Part shown: positions 35,107-42,827 of the stretch, piece by piece
Layout: each line of letters opens with the position of its first letter
Numbering within the stretch: position 1 is the first letter of the stretch
Notes under the pieces: model-generated
Seen by the model: only the letters and a program-made list of their open reading frames with translations
Databases searched by the model: none
What the model was told of the DNA's origin: nothing
Assembly: GCA_024224815.1 (NCBI GenBank)
Contig: JAAENC010000350.1
Coordinates: forward strand, 16,425-80,424
DNA length: 64,000 nt
Reading direction: 5' to 3'
Source of the DNA: Chloroflexota bacterium
Lineage (GTDB): Bacteria; Chloroflexota; Anaerolineae; Anaerolineales; Villigracilaceae
Program-made: the position numbers and the translations under genes

Positions 35107-35134
35107 ATTCTAACATGGGAGCGGAAAGTGTGAA
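35107..35134 (-). promoter_or_regulatory. Promoter adjoining the smpB ATG (leaderless type)
   Basis: On the - strand, TTCACA (35134-35129) and TAGAAT (35112-35107) are 16 nt apart, and exactly 6 nt separate TAGAAT from ATG. Confidence 0.65.
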
Positions 35135-35245
35135 GTTTTTTTTACAGGTCTTGAACCCTCATAGGAGTATAATTCTCCTGCTATATAGTTCTGTGTTAAG
35201 GATTTTGTTTCGCGAAAGATTTATTCAGAAAAGGAAGGTTTTTGA

Positions 35246-36133
35246 ATGAAAGAAATTGCAGTTGCATTAGGCGGTGGCGGCGCAAGGGGAAACGCCCATA
35301 TCGGCGTATTGCGCACGCTTGAAAATGCGGGCTATCAAATCTCCGCTATCGCAGGCACAAGTTTTGGCGGTTTGGTTGCGGCTTTTTATGCAGTAGGCTA
35401 TTCGCCAGATGAGATAGAAGCTATTTTTGACGGAATAGATCAGAAAAAACTATACGAGCTTGGTTTGCACAATAAACCTGCAGTGCTAGGATTAAAGAAA
35501 ATAGACCAATGGCTCGACGAAAAATTGAAAGGGATGAATTTTGAAGAAACAAGAATCCCCTGTGCCATGACTGCTGCAAATTTGCTTTGCAGTTGTGAAG
35601 TCACCTTGAAATCGGGCGCACTCAAAAACGCGGTCTTGGCTACAATTGCTGTGCCTGGCATTTTTCCGCCCTATAAGACAGACGAACACTATCTTGTGGA
35701 TGGCGGCATACTTAATCCCGTTCCTGTTTCTTTGGCGCGAGAGTTAGCGCCCGATCTACCTGTGGTAGCTGTTGCGCTTACTCAGCCTCTTTCGCCGAGT
35801 TCTTCTTATCATTTACCTCTTTCTATTTCTTTGGTGATTCCGGATAGCATCATCAAGCGCATCACACGCTTAAATGTAGCTCAGGCAATGAATGTTTTTC
35901 TGCAATCCGTTGATATGAGCAATAGAACCATTACTGAATTGCGCCTGAAAAATGAGCCACCAGACATTCTAATTCGACCTGATGTAGAAGGAATTGGTTT
36001 ACTTGACGAGGTAGATGTCCCGACTCTTGCTCGCTTGGGCGAGGATGCCACTAAAACAATTTTGCCAGATCTAAAACTCGTAATGCGCCGTTCACAAGGC
36101 TTTTTTAAGTTCCTCTTTGGAAGGAAAAAATAA
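35246..36133 (+). CDS. Patatin-like phospholipase (RssA type)
   Basis: The 295-residue protein has the oxyanion motif GGGGARGNAHIG (9-20), the nucleophile GTSFGG (Ser about 43) and the DGG dyad motif (LVDGGILNPVP). These are complete catalytic residues for a patatin lipid acyl hydrolase. There is no signal peptide. GGAAGG precedes the start. It overlaps the next small membrane protein by 1 nt (TAATG), forming a three-gene operon. Confidence 0.92.
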   Translation: MKEIAVALGGGGARGNAHIGVLRTLENAGYQISAIAGTSFGGLVAAFYAVGYSPDEIEAIFDGIDQKKLYELGLHNKPAVLGLKKIDQWLDEKLKGMNFEETRIPCAMTAANLLCSCEVTLKSGALKNAVLATIAVPGIFPPYKTDEHYLVDGGILNPVPVSLARELAPDLPVVAVALTQPLSPSSSYHLPLSISLVIPDSIIKRITRLNVAQAMNVFLQSVDMSNRTITELRLKNEPPDILIRPDVEGIGLLDEVDVPTLARLGEDATKTILPDLKLVMRRSQGFFKFLFGRKK

Positions 36134-36360
36134 TGAGTAGAGATTTACGAAAATATGCTCAACAAACCAGCGTTCAACTTGGGGCGGGTGCGCTTTTGGT
36201 TCTTTTTATCGTTGGTGATGGTCTGATCTACCTGATTTATGGGAAAGGGGCTGCAATGATGGGGCTACTCTGTCTCCTTGCCGGCGTTGCGCCTATCCTC
36301 ATCATTTTGCTTTTTATGAAATTACTAGACTGGGTCGTGAAACGTGCAAATCGAGACTAA
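36133..36360 (+). CDS. Small two-helix membrane protein
   Basis: The 75-residue product has a short basic N-terminus and two membrane helices (about 16-34 and 40-66) ending in a positive tail. It is translationally coupled to both the patatin and the esterase genes, so a shared lipid-related role is possible. No family is recognised. Confidence 0.7.
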   Translation: MSRDLRKYAQQTSVQLGAGALLVLFIVGDGLIYLIYGKGAAMMGLLCLLAGVAPILIILLFMKLLDWVVKRANRD

Positions 36361-37012
36361 GGCCATAGTGCTTGACCAATTTGGCTGGACATTTCGCATT
36401 CGCCCTCAGGCTGAAGATGCTAGCCGCACCCTGCTCCTTTTGCACGGCTGGACAGGCGATGAGAATTCGATGTCGAGCTTCACACGAAATATCTCTTCAG
36501 ATTATGCGCTTATTTCTCCCCGCGCGCCTTATTCTGCGCCAGCGGATAAGGGCGGATACTCCTGGAGAGAAATTAAACCCGGCACATGGGGATCGCCAAC
36601 CCTCGAAGAGCTGCATCTTGCCGCAGATTCCCTCGTCTCGCTCGTGGATAAATGGCAGGATTCCGTTAAAATAACATCCCCCACTTTTGACATCGTGGGG
36701 TTTAGCCAAGGAGCAGCGCTGGCGACGACGATTGCGGCTCTTCACCCCTCTCGTGTAGATAAAGTCGCTGTTCTTTCTAGCTTTATCCCGCCCGGCGTGG
36801 ATTCTGTTTTGCGACCAAATCTTCTAGGCAATATTCGTTTTTTCTGGGCGCATGGCAATAATGACGAATTGATTCCTGTTGAGCGAGGCTTGGCCTCGAT
36901 AAAGTTACTGGAAAAAGCGGGAGCAGATGTGCTTTTATGCCAGGCAGATGTCGGGCATAGAGTCAGCAAAGATTGTCGCCGCGCTTTGGATGCTTTTTTG
37001 AACGAAAAATAA
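36344..37012 (+). CDS. Phospholipase/carboxylesterase-family hydrolase
   Basis: The 222-residue alpha/beta hydrolase has LLHGWTGDE, nucleophile elbow GFSQGA, acid in HGNNDELIPVERG and His in VGHRVSKD. It belongs with the small carboxylesterases (YpfH/EstB type). The GTG start lies inside the upstream gene, overlapping by 17 nt. Confidence 0.88.
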   Translation: MQIETKAIVLDQFGWTFRIRPQAEDASRTLLLLHGWTGDENSMSSFTRNISSDYALISPRAPYSAPADKGGYSWREIKPGTWGSPTLEELHLAADSLVSLVDKWQDSVKITSPTFDIVGFSQGAALATTIAALHPSRVDKVAVLSSFIPPGVDSVLRPNLLGNIRFFWAHGNNDELIPVERGLASIKLLEKAGADVLLCQADVGHRVSKDCRRALDAFLNEK

Positions 37013-37129
37013 GCGTAAGAAAAAATGCTCTATCCCCATCATCTATAGTATGCATTTCTCACGTTTGACTCATTTCTTTATGGTATCCTTGCCACGTTCA
37101 TTTATCGGTATACATTGAAGGTAATTTAA

Positions 37130-38227
37130 ATGAAAAAACTTTCTCGACGAGATTTTCTAAAATTAACGGGAGCCAGTTTGGGGGCAATGGCGTTCCGGCG
37201 TTTTGAGGGAATTTATCCCTCTGGCAGCTATGAATTCCCCGAAGGCGATAAGTTGGGGCGGGTATCCGTCACGCCTTATTTTTATGCTACAGAGGTAAAG
37301 GCTTCTCCTGATTATACTGCCGCGACTGTGGCAACGCTTCCTGAAGATACGATCGTTGTCTGGATGCGTGAAGTTGTTGGAACGGCGCACTATAGCCAGA
37401 GCAAACGCTGGGTCGAAACACCAGAGGGTTTTGTCTATTATCCCCATTTGCAGCCTGTTTATAATCATGTCAATATCCCGATGGCGACTTTGCCCGAAGG
37501 TAAAAGCGGTTTTTGGGCAGAAGTGACTGTCCCTTACGTAGATTTGCACCCACTGAGCAGTTCTGTTTCTTCGCCAAGTTTTAGCTATATTATGTCTTTG
37601 GGGCAATCCCCGCGCTTGTATTACAGCCAGGTTATTTGGATTGATGGCATCAAAGAAGAAGGTGGGAAGACTTATTATCGTTTTAATGAAGATTTAGGCC
37701 ACGGTTATGGCTATGGAGATATATTCTGGGCAGATGCGACAGCTTTTCGGATGATTACAGAGGCCGAAGTTGCCCCGCTTAGCCCGGATATAGACCCGGC
37801 TTTGAAAAAGATCGTTGCTGATGTGACTTATCAGACTCTTTCCTGTTACGAAGGAGAGCGGGAAGTCTTTTTCTGCCGAATGTCGAGCGGCGCAGGCGAT
37901 TTTAATACGCCAGTTGGCTCTTTATATACCTGGTGGAAGACTTTCTCTATTCATATGTCTGCAAATACCGCTTCGGATAGCGGTTATGACACAGCAGGCG
38001 TTTCCTGGCCTACTTTTATTAGTGGGGCTGGCGTCGCTATACATTCTGTTTTTTGGCATAGCGATTATGGTGTCAAACGATCACATGGCTGTATTAACGT
38101 GACGCCAGATGCCGCGAAATGGATATTTCGCTGGACATCGCCACATGTTTCGCTAGACCAGAGCGAGATCAAAATGACATGGCCCGATGTCGGCACAGAA
38201 GTTAGCGTTGTTGAACGAAAATTTTAA
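37130..38227 (+). CDS. Tat-exported L,D-transpeptidase (YkuD), second copy
   Basis: The 365-residue protein begins LSRRDFLKLTG with a hydrophobic stretch, a twin-arginine signal nearly identical to that at 7293. A long region (about 45-215) with SH3-like features precedes the YkuD domain, which has HSVFWHSDYGVKRSHGCINV (active Cys about 326). GAAGG precedes the ATG. It should act on peptidoglycan outside the membrane. Confidence 0.88.
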   Translation: MKKLSRRDFLKLTGASLGAMAFRRFEGIYPSGSYEFPEGDKLGRVSVTPYFYATEVKASPDYTAATVATLPEDTIVVWMREVVGTAHYSQSKRWVETPEGFVYYPHLQPVYNHVNIPMATLPEGKSGFWAEVTVPYVDLHPLSSSVSSPSFSYIMSLGQSPRLYYSQVIWIDGIKEEGGKTYYRFNEDLGHGYGYGDIFWADATAFRMITEAEVAPLSPDIDPALKKIVADVTYQTLSCYEGEREVFFCRMSSGAGDFNTPVGSLYTWWKTFSIHMSANTASDSGYDTAGVSWPTFISGAGVAIHSVFWHSDYGVKRSHGCINVTPDAAKWIFRWTSPHVSLDQSEIKMTWPDVGTEVSVVERKF

Positions 38228-38261
38228 TTGAAAATTTCAAATTTTATAACGAGGTACTACT

Positions 38262-38981
38262 ATGGATTTGAGTAATATTACGATCGGCCTATCTTTTCTT
38301 GCGGGCTTGGCATCCTTTCTTTCCCCCTGCGTTTTCTCGCTTGTTCCCGCCTATGTTGGGTATCTAAGCGGTCGTGCAGCCGGCGGCGAAGGTGATGCAA
38401 ACAACAAACTTGTTACCTTTTCACATGGCGTAGCTTTTGTTCTTGGCTTTAGCATCGTTTTTATTCTTTTGGGTGTTGCTGCCTCTGCTTTTGGCGGTTT
38501 GTTATACGATATCCGTATCTGGCTGGCAAAGATTGGTGGGATTGTGGTTGTTATTTTTGGTTTGCATATGATCGGCGTTTATCGCATCCCCTTCTTGGAA
38601 TATGATACCCGTGTACAGGAACTTCCTGACCCCAAGTGGGGATATTTATCATCTGTGATGCTGGGCGTTTTCTTCTCAGCCGGTTGGTCTCCTTGTGTTG
38701 GTCCTGTTTTGGGCGCGATTTTGACCCTTGCTATTAACGGTGGCGATATAGGGCAGGGAGCAACTTTGCTCACCGCTTATTCTGCTGGTTTGGCAATTCC
38801 CTTCCTTATCGCGGCACTGGGAATCGGCTGGGTTGGCGCAACTTTACGCAAATATGGCAAAGCCATGCATTATGTTGAAATTGCAATGGGTGTAATTCTT
38901 GTTATTGTCGGCATCATGCTTTTCTCCGGCACTTTCGAATTACTCGCTCGTTACGGCACCTTTGTAGATTTTGGATTATAA
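38262..38981 (+). CDS. ccdA: Cytochrome c biogenesis protein CcdA
   Basis: The 239-residue protein has six membrane helices and the CcdA hallmarks FLSPCVFSLVPAYVGYL (helix 1 Cys) and GWSPCVGPVLGAIL (helix 4 Cys). It passes electrons from cytosolic thioredoxin to outside thiol proteins. AACGAGG precedes the start. It heads a run of same-strand redox genes (tlpA-like and glutaredoxin-DUF2085). Confidence 0.93.
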   Translation: MDLSNITIGLSFLAGLASFLSPCVFSLVPAYVGYLSGRAAGGEGDANNKLVTFSHGVAFVLGFSIVFILLGVAASAFGGLLYDIRIWLAKIGGIVVVIFGLHMIGVYRIPFLEYDTRVQELPDPKWGYLSSVMLGVFFSAGWSPCVGPVLGAILTLAINGGDIGQGATLLTAYSAGLAIPFLIAALGIGWVGATLRKYGKAMHYVEIAMGVILVIVGIMLFSGTFELLARYGTFVDFGL

Positions 38982-38990
38982 AAATAACTC

Positions 38991-39542
38991 TTGGCCCAAA
39001 GAAAACCCTTTTCGATTTGGATAGCAATTACCATCAGCACAGTGATTTGTATAATCACTGTGCTGTCTTTGGGATTCTTCAAATTGCTAAAGGATAAACC
39101 CTCAGCACTCGTTGTATACCCACAATTTCGCGGAAGTCCCGCTCCTGATTTTGACTTGCCCTCGTTAAATGGAGAGAATCTCAAACTGAGCGATTTGCGC
39201 GGCAAAGCCGTTCTGATCAACTTCTGGACAGTTTGGTGTGGTCCGTGCAAAGAAGAAATGCCCCTTCTTGAATCTCTCTCTAAAAAACATAGCGAAAACC
39301 TAATCGTTCTCGCGATCAACGAAGGGGATTCTGCGACAGATGCTGAAAAATTTCTGCAAGAAGAAAATTTAAAAATAACAGTCCTGCTCGATGAAAACCG
39401 TAAAATTGGTGATGAATATAAACTTGGGGGCTATCCAACCAGCATCTTTATTGACGAAGAAGGCATTATTCAAGCAATTTATCTTGGAGAAATGTCTCAG
39501 AAAGAGTTAAAAAGAAATCTGCGCCTTATAGGAATTAAATAA
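38991..39542 (+). CDS. TlpA/ResA-like membrane-anchored thioredoxin
   Basis: The product of about 183 residues has one N-terminal membrane helix (about 9-28) and an extracytoplasmic thioredoxin domain with VWCGPC, KEEMPLLE and the cis-Pro in GGYPTSIF. It is the probable partner of CcdA. TTG 38991 is the only start that keeps the membrane anchor, and it lacks a clear ribosome-binding site. It overlaps the next gene by 1 nt. Confidence 0.88.
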   Translation: MAQRKPFSIWIAITISTVICIITVLSLGFFKLLKDKPSALVVYPQFRGSPAPDFDLPSLNGENLKLSDLRGKAVLINFWTVWCGPCKEEMPLLESLSKKHSENLIVLAINEGDSATDAEKFLQEENLKITVLLDENRKIGDEYKLGGYPTSIFIDEEGIIQAIYLGEMSQKELKRNLRLIGIK

Positions 39543-40564
39543 TGGTAAATATCACGCTCTATACGAGAAAAAACTGCCATCTCTGCGATGATGTCAAAGC
39601 CGAGCTCGAAGCTTTGCAAGAAAAATACCCTCACCGCCTTGCTGAAATAGATATAGAGAGTGACCCCGCTCTTCTTGCAGCACATAAAGAGACAATTCCC
39701 GTCATCGAAGTCGGCCCTTATATTCTTAGAGCACCTATCAGCAAACAGGATTTAGCGATGACCGTCGGTGCTGCAATTGATCGCCAAGACCAACTTGAAA
39801 GAACAGGCGATGACCTTTATCGAAAACGCACCAAACGGGGAAATACCTTCTCCGGCGCAGACAAATTCTCCTATTGGATTTCTCGACAATATATGCTGGT
39901 AGTTAGCCTAGCGCTTCTTTTTTATGTCGGACTTCCTGTTCTTGCTCCGGTTCTCATGAAAGCTGGCGCAACAACTCCAGCCAATATTATCTATAAAATC
40001 TACAGCCCTCTTTGTCATCAATTCGGATTTCGCTCTTTCTTTCTCTTTGGGGAGCAGCCTTATTATCCCCTCACGGAAACAGGCCTTGCGGGAGAAGGAA
40101 CAAACCTTGTTGATTTTGAAAGCGCATCTGGCATAACCCACATCCACGATGCCAGCAGTCAAAGCCGCTGGGATGCCCGCAATTATGTAGGAGATGAAAG
40201 CGTCGGCTATAAAATGGCCCTCTGCGAAAGAGATATTGCCATTTATGGCGCAATGCTCCTTTTTTCTCTTATCTTTTGGTTAACGGGAAAACGTCTCCCA
40301 CCTTTACATTGGGCACTTTGGCTACTTCTTGGCCTCGGCCCTATCGGGCTAGATGGTTTTTCTCAACTCATCAGCCAATTCGAAATATCCTTCTTTGATA
40401 GCTTTTTGCCTTATCGTGAGAGCACACCTTTTTTGCGCACAATGACGGGCTTCCTCTTTGGTTTTTCAACGGCTTGGTTTGGTATTCCCTATATCGAAGA
40501 GAGCATGCGCGAAACTCGGCAGATTTTCATCAAAAAACTTGCTGTCATCAACGCGCGGAAATAA
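39542..40564 (+). CDS. Glutaredoxin-like domain fused to DUF2085 membrane domain
   Basis: The first about 80 residues form a glutaredoxin-like domain with CHLCDD (14-19) and a cis-Pro (TIPVIEVG). A cytosolic linker leads to a membrane domain of four or five helices with the DUF2085 signature SPLCHQFGFRSFFLFGEQ and MALCERDIAIYGAMLLF. The fusion and its place in the ccdA-tlpA run suggest thiol redox exchange across the membrane, possibly involving the Cys-His of the DUF2085 part. That role is inferred. Confidence 0.85.
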   Translation: MVNITLYTRKNCHLCDDVKAELEALQEKYPHRLAEIDIESDPALLAAHKETIPVIEVGPYILRAPISKQDLAMTVGAAIDRQDQLERTGDDLYRKRTKRGNTFSGADKFSYWISRQYMLVVSLALLFYVGLPVLAPVLMKAGATTPANIIYKIYSPLCHQFGFRSFFLFGEQPYYPLTETGLAGEGTNLVDFESASGITHIHDASSQSRWDARNYVGDESVGYKMALCERDIAIYGAMLLFSLIFWLTGKRLPPLHWALWLLLGLGPIGLDGFSQLISQFEISFFDSFLPYRESTPFLRTMTGFLFGFSTAWFGIPYIEESMRETRQIFIKKLAVINARK

Positions 40565-40567
40565 TCT

Positions 40568-41347
40568 ATGTCTTTTTTCAAGAACGAAGGGGTTCGCTAC
40601 TTCCAGTTTCAGAATTTCCCAGATTCAATCGTCCACGCGGTTTTTACGCGACAAGGCGGCATTAGCCCCGCTCCCTGGGATTCGCTAAATGTTGGCGGAA
40701 GTGTTGGGGACGCCCTCCCGAACGTGCGTGAGAATCGGATCCGAGCATTTACCGCGCTAAAACGCGATCCCGAATCCATTTTTGACCTTTGGCAGGTTCA
40801 CGGTACTCGAGCAGTTCTTGCCAGTGAACCTCGAGAGCCTAATTCCCATGAAGATAAGGGTGATATTATCTTTACAGATGACCCAAAAATAACCCTTTTC
40901 ATGCGTTTTGCCGATTGCACCCCTTTACTCTTCTCTGATAAAACTCTCGGTATTGTCGGCATCGCCCACGCTGGCTGGCAGGGAACGGTTTTGGGCGTTG
41001 CTACTGCCGCAATTAAAGCGATGCAAGAAAAATATGACTCAAAGCCAGAAAATATTCAGGCGGCGATCGGCCCATCCATTGGCGTTGATCATTATGAAGT
41101 TGGCGAAAATGTGATCGAGCAAGTTCGCGCAAATTTTGGTCAAGATGCAGAATCTCTATTGCCAAAATTCGGTGAGCGCAGACATTTTGATATGTTAGCG
41201 GCCAATCGTATACAGCTTGAAAAAACAGGCGTTGAGCAGATTGAAGCCGCAAATCTTTGCACAGCATGCCATCTCGATGACTGGTATTCCCATCGTGCCG
41301 AAAAAGGAAAGACAGGGCGCTTTGGGACGATGATCGCATTGAAATAA
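40568..41347 (+). CDS. pgeF: Peptidoglycan editing factor PgeF (YfiH family)
   Basis: The 259-residue protein has the YfiH/LACC1 metal site: LWQVHGTRA, ADCTPLLF, GIAHAGWQGT and the C-terminal ANLCTACHLDDWYSHR. The family corrects L-Ser misincorporation in muropeptides, and related proteins act on purine nucleosides. It lies 3 nt after the fusion gene, in the same transcript. Confidence 0.92.
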   Translation: MSFFKNEGVRYFQFQNFPDSIVHAVFTRQGGISPAPWDSLNVGGSVGDALPNVRENRIRAFTALKRDPESIFDLWQVHGTRAVLASEPREPNSHEDKGDIIFTDDPKITLFMRFADCTPLLFSDKTLGIVGIAHAGWQGTVLGVATAAIKAMQEKYDSKPENIQAAIGPSIGVDHYEVGENVIEQVRANFGQDAESLLPKFGERRHFDMLAANRIQLEKTGVEQIEAANLCTACHLDDWYSHRAEKGKTGRFGTMIALK

Positions 41348-41363
41348 TAAATATCGTGCTCTA

Positions 41364-41409
41364 GCCGCCGAGGACGGCGGCGCGTTTTTAAAGTAGTCTG
41401 CGTCGAGAG
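41364..41409. repeat. GC-rich palindromic repeat, family B copy 2
   Basis: The hairpin GCCGCCG-AGGA-CGGCGGC is followed by TTTTTAAAGTAGTCTGCGTCGAG, split here as TTTTTAAAGT and AGTCTGCGTCGAG. It aligns with the copy at 17053-17110, with the loop inverted (AGGA/TCCT). Confidence 0.65.
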
Positions 41410-41415
41410 AAAAAT

Positions 41416-42147
41416 ATGATAGATCAATCACTTGTTAAAAAAATTCAAGAAAATTATCAAAAGACTCTGTCTAAAATAGAGGATGCGATTGAAATTTCAG
41501 GGTGTGAGCCGAACTCTGTTAAATTAGTCGTTGTTACTAAAAAACAGCCTGTATCTTTAGTCGAGGCGGCTATTGCGGCGGGAGTGAAAACCCTTGGGGA
41601 AAACTACCCTGAAGAAGCTGTTAAGAAGATGCAATCTTTGGGAGAAAAATCTACGGTAGAATGGCACATGATCGGGCACGTACAGAGCCGAAAGGCATCT
41701 TTGGTGGCTGGGAATTTTGCTCTTTTACACTCTCTGGATCGGTTAAAAACTGCTCGCCGTCTTGATCGTTTTTCTGCTGAGCTTGGGCGAAAGCTGCCCG
41801 TTTTGTTGGAATTCAACGTCGGCGGCGAAAGCTCTAAGCATGGCTGGGATGCTTCGGATGAATCTCGCTGGGAAGAGCTTCTTCCTGATGTGGAAGAAAT
41901 TCTTTTATTAGACAATCTTGAAGCACAAGGCTTAATGACGATGCCTCCGTTTTTTAGTGATGCTGAGTTAGCTCGTCCGTATTTTCGTCAGTTGCGGCGA
42001 TTGCGGGATTATTTTAGAGACCGGTATCCGCAAGTTAAATGGGAGCAACTTTCCATGGGGACGAGTGGCGATTTTCACATCGCCGTTGAAGAAGGGGCAA
42101 CGATCGTTCGGGTGGGGCAAGCGATTGTAGGTTCACGTCCCCGTTGA
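41416..42147 (+). CDS. YggS/PLPBP family PLP-binding protein
   Basis: The 243-residue protein keeps vitamin B6 homeostasis. PLP-lysine lies in VVVTKKQP, and GENYPEEAVKKM, MIGHVQSRKA, FNVGGESSKHG and MGTSGDFHIAVEEGATIVRVG follow. It is the first gene of a yggS-yggT-yggU run, a common bacterial arrangement. Confidence 0.93.
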   Translation: MIDQSLVKKIQENYQKTLSKIEDAIEISGCEPNSVKLVVVTKKQPVSLVEAAIAAGVKTLGENYPEEAVKKMQSLGEKSTVEWHMIGHVQSRKASLVAGNFALLHSLDRLKTARRLDRFSAELGRKLPVLLEFNVGGESSKHGWDASDESRWEELLPDVEEILLLDNLEAQGLMTMPPFFSDAELARPYFRQLRRLRDYFRDRYPQVKWEQLSMGTSGDFHIAVEEGATIVRVGQAIVGSRPR

Positions 42148-42162
42148 ATTTTTGGAGAACTA

Positions 42163-42432
42163 ATGATCATTGTTTTTTTGATTAACTTAATTAATATTGC
42201 TACTCAACTTCTTGTCCTATTGATAATTCTTTCTGCTGTGTTATCATATTTTATGTCCCCTTTTCATCCGGTGCGAGAAACTATTGATCGCATTGTTGAG
42301 CCGATGCTGATGCCGATTCGGCGCGTTGTACCGCTTGTTGGGATGTTTGATCTTAGTCCTTTGGTTTTATATTTTTTGATCAGGGCGTTATCTTGGGCAT
42401 TGATTAATTTTTTATCCGCATTACCGCATTAA
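42163..42432 (+). CDS. YggT family membrane protein
   Basis: The 89-residue protein has two membrane helices flanking the motif SPFHPVRETIDRIVEPMLMPIRRVVP. Related YlmG proteins act in membrane or division processes. TTGGAG precedes the start. It lies 15 nt after yggS. Confidence 0.9.
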   Translation: MIIVFLINLINIATQLLVLLIILSAVLSYFMSPFHPVRETIDRIVEPMLMPIRRVVPLVGMFDLSPLVLYFLIRALSWALINFLSALPH

Positions 42433-42445
42433 TTGAGGTGAAATT

Positions 42446-42754
42446 ATGTCTTCTCGTAAATACAAATTGCATGACGGACAATCTGGCGCGGCATTAACGG
42501 TGCGCTTAACCGCAAAGGCAAGTCGAAATGCTGTTGCTGGCATTTTGGAGGATGGAACGATTAAGATTCATGTAACCGCAAGTCCTGATAAGGGACAAGA
42601 TAATATGGCCATGACGAAATTGCTTGCAGGCGTTTTGAGTATTCCTGAAAAGGATGTGGCTATTATTGCCGGGGAAACGGGGCGTGATAAATTGGTCTCA
42701 ATTTTATCTTTGGACGCCGCTGCAGTGACAAAGCGAATTCGAGAACATATTTAG
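42446..42754 (+). CDS. DUF167 (YggU) family protein
   Basis: The 102-residue protein has the DUF167 pattern VRLTAKASRNAVAGI, IKIHVTASPDKGQDNMAMTKLLA and IIAGETGRDKLVSI. Its function is unknown. GAGGTGA precedes ATG 42446. It is followed by a strong terminator. Confidence 0.9.
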   Translation: MSSRKYKLHDGQSGAALTVRLTAKASRNAVAGILEDGTIKIHVTASPDKGQDNMAMTKLLAGVLSIPEKDVAIIAGETGRDKLVSILSLDAAAVTKRIREHI

Positions 42755-42767
42755 TTAGTTTTTATTA

Positions 42768-42808
42768 AAAAAAGGTCGAGCATTTTAAAAATGCTCGACC
42801 TTTTTTTG
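42768..42808. terminator. Bidirectional intrinsic terminator
   Basis: Stem AAAGGTCGAGCATTTTT / AAAATGCTCGACCTTT with A and T runs lies between convergent genes. Confidence 0.93.
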
Positions 42809-42827
42809 TTTTTTAAAGCGGGATTTT

